The notes: generated by a model from the letters alone, not told the origin. A stretch of 64,000 nucleotides of DNA from Nocardioides immobilis (GCF_003515065.1 NZ_QXGH01000014.1:62001-126000), one strand, 5' to 3'; shown: positions 47,253-55,618, numbered from the stretch's first letter. Numbers and translations are program-made.

Positions 47253-48563
47253 ATGGTCATCTCCGGGCGGGTGCCGCTCCTCCTGCTGCTCGGCGTCGTG
47301 GCCGTGGTGCTGCGACCGTCGGCCGGCACCGTCGTGCTCTGGCTGCTCGCCGTCGCCCTCTTCGTGGGCGCCGACCTGCTGCTCGCGCCGTCGTCGGGTT
47401 CGGTCGGCCTCCACCGGCGGCCGCCGGGCACGGTGCGGCTCGGCGACCCCGCCGAGTCGGCGCTGACCGTCGCCAACGACGGCGGCCGCACCCTCCGGCT
47501 CGAGGTCCGCGACGCCTGGCAGCCGACCGCCGGCGCGACCGGCAACCGGCACCGGGTCTCGCTCCCCGGCGGCGAGCGCCGGGTCCTGCGCACCGCGCTG
47601 CGGCCGTGGCGGCGCGGCGACCTTCGTGCGTTCGGAGTCACGGTCCGCTCCTGGGGCCCGCTGCACCTGGCGGCGAAGCAGCGGACGTACGACGTCCCGG
47701 GCAGCGTCCGCTCCCTGCCGCCGTTCGAGTCACGCAAGCACCTCCCCTCTCGGCTGGCGCAGCTCCGCGAGCTCGACGGCCGGGCGGCGGTGCGGATCCG
47801 CGGCGCCGGCACCGAGTTCGACTCGCTCCGTGAGTACGTCCGGGGCGACGACGTGCGCTCGATCGACTGGCGCGCGTCTGCCCGCACCCCGCACGTGGTC
47901 GTCCGCACCTGGCAGCCGGAGCGGGACCGGCGCGTCGTGCTCGTGCTCGACACCTCCCGCACCGCCGCAGGGCGGGTCGGCGGCACCGGCGACCAGGGCG
48001 GGATGCCCCGCCTGGACGCCGCGATGGATGCAGCGCTGCTGCTCGCCGCCCTGGCGTCCCGCGCCGGTGACCGGGTCGACTTCGTCGCCGGCGACCGACG
48101 GGTGCGGGCCCGGCTGCGCGCGGCCGGTGCGCGCGACATCGCCGCCCGGCTGCAGGAGTCGATGGCCGACCTCGAGCCGACCATCGTCGAGGCGGACTGG
48201 GACACGCTCGCCGGCGCGGTCCAGGGCTTCGGCAAGCAGCGGGCGCTCGTCGTACTCCTCACGCCGGTGGAGCCGTCCGCGGTCCAGCAGGGCCTGCTGC
48301 CGGTCCTGCCGACACTCACCCGTCACCACCGCGTGGTCCTCGCCTCGGTGCGCGACCCCGAGCTCAACCGGCTCGCCGACGAGCGCGGGACCGTCGACGA
48401 GGTGTACGACGCAGCGGCCGCCGAGCAGGAGCTCCGGCGCCGCGAGTGGACGGCGGACGTGCTGCACCGGCTCGGCGTGCACGTCGTCGACGCCGACGCC
48501 GAGCGGCTGCCGCCGGCCCTCGCCGACCACTACCTGGCGCTGAAGGCCCAAGGCCTGCTCTGA
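47253..48563 (+). CDS. DUF58-domain membrane protein (module 1)
   Basis: 436 residues. Two hydrophobic segments lie at about 8-25 and 28-45 (VVLRPSAGTVVLWLLAVALF, part), then a beta-rich extracytoplasmic-like stretch, then the DUF58 signature GTEFDSLREYVRGDDVRSIDWRASAR (given here as EYVRGDDVRSIDWRASAR) and a VWA-like domain with VLVLDTSRT as a MIDAS-like turn. It is paired with the MoxR ATPase just upstream. The second DUF58 protein of the window (51580) lacks the membrane part. A triple-stem hairpin follows the stop. Confidence 0.88.
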   Translation: MVISGRVPLLLLLGVVAVVLRPSAGTVVLWLLAVALFVGADLLLAPSSGSVGLHRRPPGTVRLGDPAESALTVANDGGRTLRLEVRDAWQPTAGATGNRHRVSLPGGERRVLRTALRPWRRGDLRAFGVTVRSWGPLHLAAKQRTYDVPGSVRSLPPFESRKHLPSRLAQLRELDGRAAVRIRGAGTEFDSLREYVRGDDVRSIDWRASARTPHVVVRTWQPERDRRVVLVLDTSRTAAGRVGGTGDQGGMPRLDAAMDAALLLAALASRAGDRVDFVAGDRRVRARLRAAGARDIAARLQESMADLEPTIVEADWDTLAGAVQGFGKQRALVVLLTPVEPSAVQQGLLPVLPTLTRHHRVVLASVRDPELNRLADERGTVDEVYDAAAAEQELRRREWTADVLHRLGVHVVDADAERLPPALADHYLALKAQGLL

Positions 48564-48564
48564 C

Positions 48565-48655
48565 CCGCCGAAGTGTCAATGTTGGTCGGCCGAAGTGTCG
48601 CACTTGGCTCATCGAGGTATCACACTTCGCGCGACCAACCTCGACACTTCGGCGG
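48565..48655. terminator. Bidirectional triple-nested hairpin between convergent genes
   Basis: CCGCCGAAGTGTC (48565-48577) pairs perfectly with 48643-48655, GTTGGTCG (48581-48588) with 48632-48639, and CGAAGTGT (48591-48598) with 48622-48629. The 29 pairs enclose a 23-base loop and exactly fill the 92-bp space between two convergent stops. There is no T tract, yet the place and symmetry fit a terminator for both strands. The arms hold CCGAAGTGTC as a direct repeat, so it may also be a dispersed repeat family. Confidence 0.8.
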
Positions 48656-49660
48656 TCAGTCCTGGGTGGCGACCCGGTCCTCGAGCAGGTCGGCGCTGAT
48701 GTCGCCGGTGTGACCCGCGCGGACGGCCTGGCGGCCGAGCACGAAGACGTAGGCGAAGAACGCGATCTCGGCGAGGATGCCGATCGCGATCCGCGCCCAG
48801 GTGGGCAGCGGGGACGGGGTCACGAACGCCTCGATGATGCCGCTGACGAAGAGGACGGCGACCAGGCCGAGTGCGACCGTGACCATCGTCCGTCCGGCGA
48901 TCGCGAGCGAGTTGCCCCGGCTGATCCCGCCCGGCTCGATCCACGACCAGAACAGCTTCAGGCCCACGCCGCCGGCCACGAAGACCGCCGTCAGCTCGAG
49001 CAGGCCGTGCGGGAGGATCAGCCCCCAGAACAGGTCGGCGCGGTCGTGGCGGGTCATGATCGAGCCGACGACGGCGACGTTGAGCACGTTCTGGAACAGC
49101 AGCCACACCACCCCGACCCCGGTGATGCCCAACGCCATGCACAGGGCGGCGACCCAGGCGTTGTTGATCCACACCCGGGTGGCGAACGCGCTGGCGGCGT
49201 GCTCGCTGTAGTAGCTCTCGAAGTCGTTGTTGACGAGGTCGTCGACCTCCTGCTTCGACAGCAGCGTCTGCTCCACCTCGGGGTGGTCGACGAACCACCA
49301 CATCAGTACGGCGCTCACCACGATGTTGGCGGCCATGCACCCCAGCCACCAGTAGCGCAGCCGGTAGAGCGCGGCCGGGAACTGATGGGTGAAGAACCGC
49401 CCGGCGGCCCGCCAGCTCAGGACCCGCGCGCCGAGCATCGCCATCCGCGCCCGGTTGAGAAGGGAGGAGAGGTAGGCGACCACCTCGCCGTCCGGCGCCG
49501 CCGTCCGGATCACCGACAGGTGGGTCGCCACCTGCTGGTAGCGGTCGACCAGCTCGTCGCTCTCCGGTCCGGTCCGCCGTCCCGCCCGCACCAGCTCCTC
49601 GAGCCGAGCCCACTCGTGGGCGTGCGCGACGACGTAGGCGTCGAGGTCGATGCGCGGCAC
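48656..49660 (-). CDS. SpoIIM-family membrane protein (stage II sporulation protein M-like)
   Basis: 334 residues. A cytoplasmic N-terminal helical part (IDLDAYVVAHAHEWARLEEL, part; RYQQVATHLSVIR) is followed by five or six membrane segments. FWGLILPHGLLELTAVFVAGG (part) is the family's most conserved motif. Non-sporulating actinobacteria carry this gene between the MoxR/DUF58 pair and an RDD protein (compare Rv3694c). GTG 49660 is chosen because the codons after it match the family start and because TACTCT lies 7 bases upstream. It is divergent from the RDD gene across a 37-bp palindromic space. Confidence 0.86.
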   Translation of the reverse strand: MPRIDLDAYVVAHAHEWARLEELVRAGRRTGPESDELVDRYQQVATHLSVIRTAAPDGEVVAYLSSLLNRARMAMLGARVLSWRAAGRFFTHQFPAALYRLRYWWLGCMAANIVVSAVLMWWFVDHPEVEQTLLSKQEVDDLVNNDFESYYSEHAASAFATRVWINNAWVAALCMALGITGVGVVWLLFQNVLNVAVVGSIMTRHDRADLFWGLILPHGLLELTAVFVAGGVGLKLFWSWIEPGGISRGNSLAIAGRTMVTVALGLVAVLFVSGIIEAFVTPSPLPTWARIAIGILAEIAFFAYVFVLGRQAVRAGHTGDISADLLEDRVATQD

Positions 49661-49697
49661 GGGCGCAAGAGTACGGCGTCGCCGTACTCTTGCATCG
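49661..49697. promoter_or_regulatory. Symmetric divergent leaderless promoter in a 27-bp perfect palindrome
   Basis: CAAGAGTACGGCG (49666-49678), a central T, and its exact complement (49680-49692) fill the gap between GTG 49660 (minus) and ATG 49698 (plus). Each arm carries TACTCT as a -10 box: 49685-49690 on plus and the complement of 49668-49673 on minus. Each is exactly 7 bases from its start codon. Both transcripts would be leaderless and both -10 boxes would be covered by one symmetric protein. Confidence 0.8.
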
Positions 49698-50516
49698 ATG
49701 TCGACCCAGCCCGCGACCGAGTTCGCCACGATCACGACCGACGACCTCGTCACCGGCGAGGGCGTGGCGCTCGACCTGCCCCCGGCCAGCCTGGGTCTGC
49801 GAATCGCCTCCGGCCTGATCGACTACGTCGTGACGATCGTGATGTTCATCGTCACCTGGATCGTCATCGCGATCGCCACCATCAACGTCTCCGAGGCGCT
49901 CTTGCTGATCGCGCCGATCGTCGCGAGCATCCTCAGCTTCGTGCTGTACCCGACGTTGCTCGAGACCCTCACCCGGGGCCGCTCGCTCGGCAAGCTCGCG
50001 CTCGGGCTGCGCACGGTCCGCGACGACGCCGGTCCGATCACGTTCCACCACGCACTGGTCCGCGCGCTGATCGGCTTCGTCGAGATCTACGCGCTGCAGG
50101 CCGTCCCCTACTTCTTCGCCGTCCTGATGAGCAAGCGCGGCAAGCGGCTCGGCGACTTCGCGGCCGGCACCTACGTCATCCGCGACCGGGTCGCCCTCCG
50201 GCTCCCGCCCCCGTCGCCGATGCCCCCGCACCTGGCCCACTGGGCCCGCACCACGGACCTGGCGAGCCTCCCGACCGGCCTGGCGCTCGCCGTCCGGCAG
50301 TACCTCGGGCGGCTCCCCACGCTCGACCCGCACTCGCGGCACCGGGTGGGCACCGACCTCCTCGCCGAGGTGCGCCAGTACGTCGCACCCGCGCCCCCGG
50401 CCGATGCACCCCCGGAGCTGGTGCTCGGCGCGGTCATCGCGGAACGCCGGGAGCGCGACCTGGCCCGGCTGCGACGCGACGAGCAGTTCCGGGCACGGCT
50501 CGCAGCGCGGGACTGA
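49698..50516 (+). CDS. RDD-family membrane protein
   Basis: 272 residues. The RDD signature appears as LGLRIASGLIDYVV and GRSLGKLALGLRTVRDDAG (part), with two or three membrane segments (about 40-65, 70-90 and 120-140). FVEIYALQAVPYFFAVLM closes the domain. The last 110 residues are cytoplasmic, rich in Arg and Pro, and not in most RDD proteins. It corresponds to Rv3695 in the mycobacterial block. Transport roles are proposed for the family but not for this group. A MoxR gene follows 30 bases later with its own leaderless promoter. Confidence 0.87.
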   Translation: MSTQPATEFATITTDDLVTGEGVALDLPPASLGLRIASGLIDYVVTIVMFIVTWIVIAIATINVSEALLLIAPIVASILSFVLYPTLLETLTRGRSLGKLALGLRTVRDDAGPITFHHALVRALIGFVEIYALQAVPYFFAVLMSKRGKRLGDFAAGTYVIRDRVALRLPPPSPMPPHLAHWARTTDLASLPTGLALAVRQYLGRLPTLDPHSRHRVGTDLLAEVRQYVAPAPPADAPPELVLGAVIAERRERDLARLRRDEQFRARLAARD

Positions 50517-50532
50517 GTTCCCGTCCCCTGGG

Positions 50533-50546
50533 TAGGTTGTGCGTCG
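50533..50546 (+). promoter_or_regulatory. Probable leaderless -10 promoter of the second MoxR operon
   Basis: TAGGTT at 50533-50538 is 8 bases before ATG 50547, with no ribosome-binding site between them. Confidence 0.5.
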
Positions 50547-51566
50547 ATGACCACCACGCGAAGCGCCCCACCCACCACCCCGCTCACGGCCGCCGACGTC
50601 GCGCGCGCGAGTGGAGCGATCGACCGCATCTCGGCGGCGTTCTCGAGCCGCGTCGCCGGCCAGGAGCGCATCCGCACGGCGCTGCTGGTGACGCTCCTCG
50701 CGGAGGGCCACGTGCTGCTCGAGAGCGTGCCCGGCCTCGCGAAGACCCTGGCCGCGTCGACACTCGCGCAGTCCGTCAACGCCGACTTCTCGCGGATCCA
50801 GTGCACCCCCGACCTGCTGCCGAGCGACATCATCGGCACCCAGGTCTACGACCCGCGGCGCCACGAGTTCGAGACCCAGCTCGGTCCGGTGCACGCCAAC
50901 TTCGTGCTGCTCGACGAGATCAACCGCTCCAGCGCCAAGACCCAGTCCGCGCTGCTGGAGGCGATGCAGGAGCGACAGACCTCGATCGCCGGCACCATCC
51001 ACCCGCTGCCGAGCCCGTTCATGGTGCTGGCCACCCAGAACCCGATCGAGGAGGAGGGCACCTACGTCCTCCCCCACGCCCAGATGGACCGGTTCCTCCT
51101 CAAGGAGGTCGTCGACTACCCCGAGGAGTCCGACGAGCTGATGGTCCTCGACCGGATCGAGGACGGCACGCTCGGCCAGCACGCCGAGCAGGTCACCCCG
51201 GTCGCCAGCCTGGCCGACGTCATCGAGCTGCAGGCGATGGTGCGGCGGGTCTACGTCGATCCGGCGATCAGGCGCTACGTCGTCTCCCTGGTCCGGGCGA
51301 CCCGGCACGTCGGGCAGCTCCTCGGCCCCGATCTCGGGGCGTACGTCGAGATCGGCGCCAGCCCGCGCGGCAGCATCGCGTTCTTCCAGGCCGCCCGGGC
51401 GATCGCCGTCGTCCAGGGCCGCCACTACGTGATTCCCGAGGACGTCCGCGAGCTGAGGCACGCCATCCTCCGCCACCGGATCCACCTCAGCTTCGAGGCG
51501 CTCGCCGATCGGGTCCAGCCCGAGAGCATCATCGACGCGGTCTTCCGCGCCGTACCCACGCCGTGA
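50547..51566 (+). CDS. MoxR-family AAA+ ATPase (module 2)
   Basis: 339 residues. Walker A ESVPGLAKT, Walker B FVLLDEINRSSAKTQSALLE (part), ATQNPIEEEGTYVLPHAQMD (part) and EIGASPRGSIAFFQAARAIA (part) define a MoxR ATPase of the MRP/MoxR1 branch, distinct from module 1. The next genes encode DUF58, a small membrane protein, two VWA proteins and a TPR-like protein, as in Bacteroides-type Bat (aerotolerance) operons and mycobacterial Rv1479-Rv1481. It probably remodels the VWA partners at the membrane. Confidence 0.93.
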   Translation: MTTTRSAPPTTPLTAADVARASGAIDRISAAFSSRVAGQERIRTALLVTLLAEGHVLLESVPGLAKTLAASTLAQSVNADFSRIQCTPDLLPSDIIGTQVYDPRRHEFETQLGPVHANFVLLDEINRSSAKTQSALLEAMQERQTSIAGTIHPLPSPFMVLATQNPIEEEGTYVLPHAQMDRFLLKEVVDYPEESDELMVLDRIEDGTLGQHAEQVTPVASLADVIELQAMVRRVYVDPAIRRYVVSLVRATRHVGQLLGPDLGAYVEIGASPRGSIAFFQAARAIAVVQGRHYVIPEDVRELRHAILRHRIHLSFEALADRVQPESIIDAVFRAVPTP

Positions 51567-51579
51567 CGGGAGTCCGCGG

Positions 51580-52470
51580 TTGACTGCCCACCTGACCCGC
51601 GTCAAGGCCCGCCTCTCGATCCACGCCCACCGCAAGGCGCGCGGGCTGCTCGAGGGCGAGTACGCCGCGATCCAGGTGGGACGCGGCATCGACTTCAACG
51701 ACCTCCGCGAGTACGTCCGCGGCGACGACGTGAAGGACATCGACTGGAAGGCGTCGGCCCGCACCCGGATGCTTCTCATCCGGCGCTACGTCGCCGAGCG
51801 CAAGCACACGGTCGTGCTCGCTGTCTCGACCGGTCGCAGCATGGCGGCGATGAACGACGCGCAGGTGTCGAAGCGCGACCTCGCCGTGTTCGTCTCGGGT
51901 GTCATGGGCTACCTCGCGGTGCGGCACGGTGACCTGGTCGCCCTCGTCTACGGCGACGCGCGCCGCCAGCACGTGCGCCCGCCGGACAACGGCGAGCTCT
52001 ACCTCGAGCGGCTGCTCGGGCTGGTCCACGACGCGATCACCCCGGAGGCGCCACCGAGCGACCTGGCCGCGGTGCTCGACTACGTGGCCCGCGCGATCCG
52101 GCGCCGGACGATCCTGGTCGTGGTGTCCGACGAGACCTCCGTGTCCGACCAGCTCGCCGAGTCGCTGCGCCGGCTCACGGCCCAGCACGAGGTGCTGTTC
52201 CTGACCATCGGCGACCTCGACCCGACGATCACGGCCGGCGCCCCGCGTCGGCTGGTCGACGTCGACGCGGGCGCAGAGGTGCCCGGCTGGCTGCGCGGAG
52301 ACGTCCGGCTCCAGCAGGAGTACGCCGCCCTCGTGGCCGGCGAGGAGTCCCAGCTGCGCCGGCGGCTCGACCAGCTCGGCGTGGTGCACGAGCGGGTCGA
52401 GGACACCGAGTCCGCGATCGCCGCTGTGTTCCGGGTCCTGGAGAGGCAGAAGCATGCTCGCCGCCGCTGA
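51580..52470 (+). CDS. DUF58-domain protein (module 2, soluble form)
   Basis: 296 residues with no membrane segment. The DUF58 signature begins near residue 36 (QVGRGIDFNDLREYVRGDDV, then KDIDWKASAR), and the VWA-like fold continues with VVLAVSTGRSM and ILVVVSDETSVSDQ. It starts with TTG at 51580, 6 bases after ACGGGAG; no better start is near. It is the partner of the MoxR just upstream. Its last 17 bases overlap the next gene. Confidence 0.88.
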   Translation: MTAHLTRVKARLSIHAHRKARGLLEGEYAAIQVGRGIDFNDLREYVRGDDVKDIDWKASARTRMLLIRRYVAERKHTVVLAVSTGRSMAAMNDAQVSKRDLAVFVSGVMGYLAVRHGDLVALVYGDARRQHVRPPDNGELYLERLLGLVHDAITPEAPPSDLAAVLDYVARAIRRRTILVVVSDETSVSDQLAESLRRLTAQHEVLFLTIGDLDPTITAGAPRRLVDVDAGAEVPGWLRGDVRLQQEYAALVAGEESQLRRRLDQLGVVHERVEDTESAIAAVFRVLERQKHARRR

Positions 52471-52942
52471 CCTCCAGGAGGAGTTCAACGGCCCGGTGGC
52501 GTACGCCGACCGCTGGCTGTGGTTCGCCCTGCTCGGCCTGTTCCTGGTGGCTGCCTACTACCTCGGGGTCCTCTGGTTCACCCGCGACCGGACCGCGACC
52601 GGTCCGATGCCGTGGAACCGGCCGGACGTGCCGTCCGCCCGCCAGCAGCACCTCGCCCGCATCGATCGGATCGAGGCGGCGGTGCGCGGGGGCGAGGTGA
52701 CGGCGCGCGACGGCCACCAGCAGCTCAGCGAGACGGTCCGCTCCTACGTGGGCGCGGTGAGCACGCTTCCCGCGCCGACGATGACCTTGTCCGACCTCCG
52801 CCGGGAGCGGGCGCGGCCCCTCGCCGACGCCATCGAGCTGATGTACCCGCCCGAGTTCGCGCCGGACGACATCGGCGAGGCCCAGGAGCGGTTCGACCAG
52901 GCGGTCTACCAGGCCCGACGGCTGGTGGCGTCATGGAACTGA
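52454..52942 (+). CDS. Small membrane protein of the MoxR/VWA module
   Basis: 162 residues. One membrane segment at about 22-41 (WLWFALLGLFLVAAYYLGVL) and a cytoplasmic helical C-terminus (RIDRIEAAVRGGEVTARDGH, part; RLVASWN at the end). I know no firm family; it holds the place that DUF4381-type proteins have in Bat operons and may tether the DUF58 and VWA partners. It overlaps the DUF58 gene by 17 bases and the next VWA gene by 10, so translation is tightly coupled. Confidence 0.7.
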   Translation: MLAAADLQEEFNGPVAYADRWLWFALLGLFLVAAYYLGVLWFTRDRTATGPMPWNRPDVPSARQQHLARIDRIEAAVRGGEVTARDGHQQLSETVRSYVGAVSTLPAPTMTLSDLRRERARPLADAIELMYPPEFAPDDIGEAQERFDQAVYQARRLVASWN

Positions 52943-54003
52943 CGTGGACGACGAGCGACAGCGAGCTGAAGTGGCCCTGGCTGGTGGTGCTGCTGGTCGT
53001 GCTCGTCGTCGCGCTGCTGGCGGTGTGGGTCCGGATCTGGTGGCGACGGCATCCCCCCGGCGCGTCGTACGTCGCCCACGCCACGCGCCTGGTGTCGCTC
53101 CCGCGCTACCGGACCCTGGTGCAGCGGCGACGGCTGCTCGGCGGATTCGGGTCCGTCGCCGCGCTGGTCGCCTGCGTCGGCGGCATCGTGCTCGGCGGGC
53201 GGGTGCAGGAGACCCAGGTGATGGACCGTGACGAGGCGTCCCGCGACATCATGCTCTGCCTCGACGCCTCCGGCTCGACCGCGCCTTGGAACGTCGACGT
53301 CGTCCAGGAGTTCCGCGACATCGTCGAGGGGCTCGAGGGCGAGCGGATCGGGCTCACGGTCTGGAACAACGCCGCCATCACGAAGTTCCCGCTCACCGAC
53401 GACTACGACTTCGTGCTCGACCGGCTCAGCGAGGCCGAGCTGGCGTTCGCGGGCTGGAGCGAGATCTACCCGAGCGAGGAGTTCGACGACTACACCGCCG
53501 GGACCTGGAGCGAGGAGCGGCAGTACCAGTCCTCCCTCGTCGCCGACGGCCTGGTGTCCTGCGTCCAGCGCTTCGACCGGCTCGACGAGGACCGCGGGCG
53601 GGCACTGGTGCTCGCGACCGACGGCGAGCAGCGTGGGCGCGGCGTCTACAACCTCGACGAGGCAGCGGAGTACGCCGCCGAGGACGGCATCGTCATCCAC
53701 GTGGTCGCCAACCCGGGCGAGCCCGACAAGGAGGGCGACAGCGACGGTCTCCAGGCCGCCGCCGACGAGACGGGCGGGACGTTCGCCCAGCTCGGCACCG
53801 GGGGCTCCGCCGAGGACGTGGTCGAGGAGATCAACGAGCTCGAGGCGGCCAAGATCGAGCGCCCGCCGCTGGTCCAGACGGTCGACGAGCCGCGTACGGG
53901 GCAGGTGCTCGCCGGCATCGGGGTCGGCCTGCTGTTGCTCGTGTGGACGGTCCAGGGCCTGATCGCCCTTGCCGGACGGACGAACCGGGGGTCGACGCCG
54001 TGA
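52933..54003 (+). CDS. VWA-domain membrane protein (BatA-like)
   Basis: 356 residues. Membrane segments lie at about 14-38, 70-92 and 328-348. The VWA domain between them has the MIDAS motif LCLDASGST (DxSxS complete), then a threonine-region LTVWNNAAITKFPLTDDYD (part) and VLATDGEQRG for the third loop. Metal-dependent adhesion of a protein partner is expected. It is like BatA in order and topology. ATG 52933 is inside the end of the previous gene. The following VWA gene overlaps as GTGA. Confidence 0.87.
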   Translation: MELTWTTSDSELKWPWLVVLLVVLVVALLAVWVRIWWRRHPPGASYVAHATRLVSLPRYRTLVQRRRLLGGFGSVAALVACVGGIVLGGRVQETQVMDRDEASRDIMLCLDASGSTAPWNVDVVQEFRDIVEGLEGERIGLTVWNNAAITKFPLTDDYDFVLDRLSEAELAFAGWSEIYPSEEFDDYTAGTWSEERQYQSSLVADGLVSCVQRFDRLDEDRGRALVLATDGEQRGRGVYNLDEAAEYAAEDGIVIHVVANPGEPDKEGDSDGLQAAADETGGTFAQLGTGGSAEDVVEEINELEAAKIERPPLVQTVDEPRTGQVLAGIGVGLLLLVWTVQGLIALAGRTNRGSTP

Positions 54004-54908
54004 GCACCGTGCTTCTCCTCGCCCGCCGGATCGGGATCGTGCTGACGCTGGTCGTGATCCTCGTGCAGCCGGGGTTCGGCACCCGCGCCGCGCCGAGCCA
54101 GGTCGCCGACATCGAGGTCTTGGTGGTCGTCGACCGGACCCGCTCGATGGCCGCGCTCGACTACGAGGACGGCCCGCGGATCTACGGCGTGCAGCAGGAC
54201 CTGGCCGACCTGGCGGAAGCTCTCCCCGCGGCCCGGTTCGCGATGCTCACCTTCGGCGCCGACGTCGAGCTCGAGCTGCCGTTCACCAGCGACACGACCA
54301 CGTTCGGGACCGCGGTCGACACGCTCCGCCTGGAGGGCCCGTTCGACGGCACCGGATCGCGCGCCGACCGCCCGCTGGAGGCGATGCGGGAGGTCCTGGA
54401 GCGTGCCGACGAGCAGCATCCCGACCGACGGCGGATGGTGGTCTACGTCGGCGACGGCGAGAACACGGCCGAGGGCGAGCAGGAGTCCTTCGTGGAGCTC
54501 GAGGACCTCGTCGACGGCGGCATCGTGCTGGGCTACGGCACCGAGGAGGGTGCCAAGATGCCGGAGGCCGACAACCTCTCCGACGAGGACGGCTACGTCT
54601 ACGACCAGGACCGCGGCGAGGACGCGATCTCCCGGCTCGACGAGGACAACCTGCAGGACATCGCGAACCAGCTCGGCATCGACTACGCGCACCGCACCGA
54701 GCCCGGGGGGATGGACGCGATCGCCGCCGACTTCGAGGCGTCGTACGCCTTCGACGAGGGCGAGGGCGCGCCGGCGGAGCATGACCTGACGTGGGTGTTC
54801 GGCCTCCTCCTGCTCGGGCTGGTGCTGCTCGAGCTGCGGTCGTGGTGGCGGGCGCTCTGGACGTCGCACACCGCCCTCCAGCCGACCCGGAAGGAGGCGA
54901 CCTCGTGA
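54000..54908 (+). CDS. VWA-domain membrane protein (BatB-like)
   Basis: 302 residues. An N-terminal segment (about 10-26) and a C-terminal one (about 265-282, LTWVFGLLLLGLVLLELRSW) flank a VWA domain. Its MIDAS reads VVVDRTRSM: DxTxS in place of DxSxS, which still allows metal binding. VVYVGDGENT is the third metal loop. The region before the last segment is very acidic (DEDGYVYDQDRGEDAISRLD, part). It overlaps neighbours by four bases on both sides (GTGA). Confidence 0.85.
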   Translation: MSTVLLLARRIGIVLTLVVILVQPGFGTRAAPSQVADIEVLVVVDRTRSMAALDYEDGPRIYGVQQDLADLAEALPAARFAMLTFGADVELELPFTSDTTTFGTAVDTLRLEGPFDGTGSRADRPLEAMREVLERADEQHPDRRRMVVYVGDGENTAEGEQESFVELEDLVDGGIVLGYGTEEGAKMPEADNLSDEDGYVYDQDRGEDAISRLDEDNLQDIANQLGIDYAHRTEPGGMDAIAADFEASYAFDEGEGAPAEHDLTWVFGLLLLGLVLLELRSWWRALWTSHTALQPTRKEATS

Positions 54909-55600
54909 GGCTCCGCAGAGTGCTCGTGCTCGCCGGCATCCTGCCCGCGCTGGTCGCCCTGGCGTTCGCGGTCAAGGTCGTCACGATGCTGTCGCACGAC
55001 CGCGACGGCCGGAGCGGATTCGACGACGGCTCCTTCCTGGCGGCGGCGGACGAGTTCTCGGCCAACGGCTCGCTCAACTGGTTCGAGCCGTGGATCACCG
55101 CCTTCGACGAGGGCGCCGCCCGGCACGCCGAAGGTGACCTCGAGGATGCGCTCGAGCTCTACGTCACGGCGCTGGCGGACGTGCCGGCCGAGGAGGAGTG
55201 CACGGTACGGATCAACGAGGCGCTCGCCCTCGAGTCGCTGGGTGACACGGCGGCCGAGAACGGTGACGCCGACGAGGCGACCGGTCGCTGGCAGGCCGGC
55301 ATCGACACCCTCGCCGAGGGCGGCTGCCCCACGGACTCCGGTCGCGGGGACGACCAGACGGCCGATGCTGCCGCCGTCGACCAGCGCCTCCGCGAGAAGC
55401 TGCAGCAACAACAGCAGCAGCAACAGCAAGAGGAGGAAGAGCAGCAGAACCAGCAGCAGGATCCTCAGCAGCAGCAGGAGCAGCGCGAGCAGGAGCGCAA
55501 GGAGCGCAAGCTCGAGGAGCGCAACGACGACGCGATCGAGGAGGAGCAGGACTACGAGGAGTCGAACCAGGAGCGCGACTACTCGCAGTACCACTGGTGA
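54905..55600 (+). CDS. Gln/Glu-rich TPR-like membrane protein (BatC-like)
   Basis: 231 residues. One N-terminal membrane segment (about 8-26), then a helical region with TPR-like spacing (FDEGAARHAEGDLEDALELY, TVRINEALALESLGDTAAEN in part, ADEATGRWQAGIDTLAEG) and two cysteines. From about residue 163 to the end it is a charged low-complexity stretch: a run of nine glutamines, then Glu- and Gln-rich blocks and ERKERKLEERN, ending in YSQYHW. In Bat operons the TPR protein BatC holds this place. The polyQ run is coded by mixed CAG/CAA codons. GTG 54905 overlaps the previous stop. Confidence 0.78.
   Translation: MRLRRVLVLAGILPALVALAFAVKVVTMLSHDRDGRSGFDDGSFLAAADEFSANGSLNWFEPWITAFDEGAARHAEGDLEDALELYVTALADVPAEEECTVRINEALALESLGDTAAENGDADEATGRWQAGIDTLAEGGCPTDSGRGDDQTADAAAVDQRLREKLQQQQQQQQQEEEEQQNQQQDPQQQQEQREQERKERKLEERNDDAIEEEQDYEESNQERDYSQYHW
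55402..55515 (+). repeat. Low-complexity CAG/CAA/GAG tract coding Gln/Glu runs
   Basis: Mixed CAG and CAA codons give a nine-glutamine run, followed by GAG/GAA blocks and more CAG runs. It is the only such tract in the window. Tracts of this kind can change length by slippage, which would alter the tail of the BatC-like protein in frame. Confidence 0.75.
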
Positions 55601-55618
55601 GGGGCTGATCCTCCCGGG

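Noticed and set aside
48446..51779. Very long open frames (over 1000 codons) on both strands across the DUF58, SpoIIM-like, RDD and MoxR genes
   Set aside because: They are antisense or shifted copies of well-recognised genes, rich in Arg, Pro and Gly, and arise from the G/C bias at third positions. None has a recognisable domain of its own.
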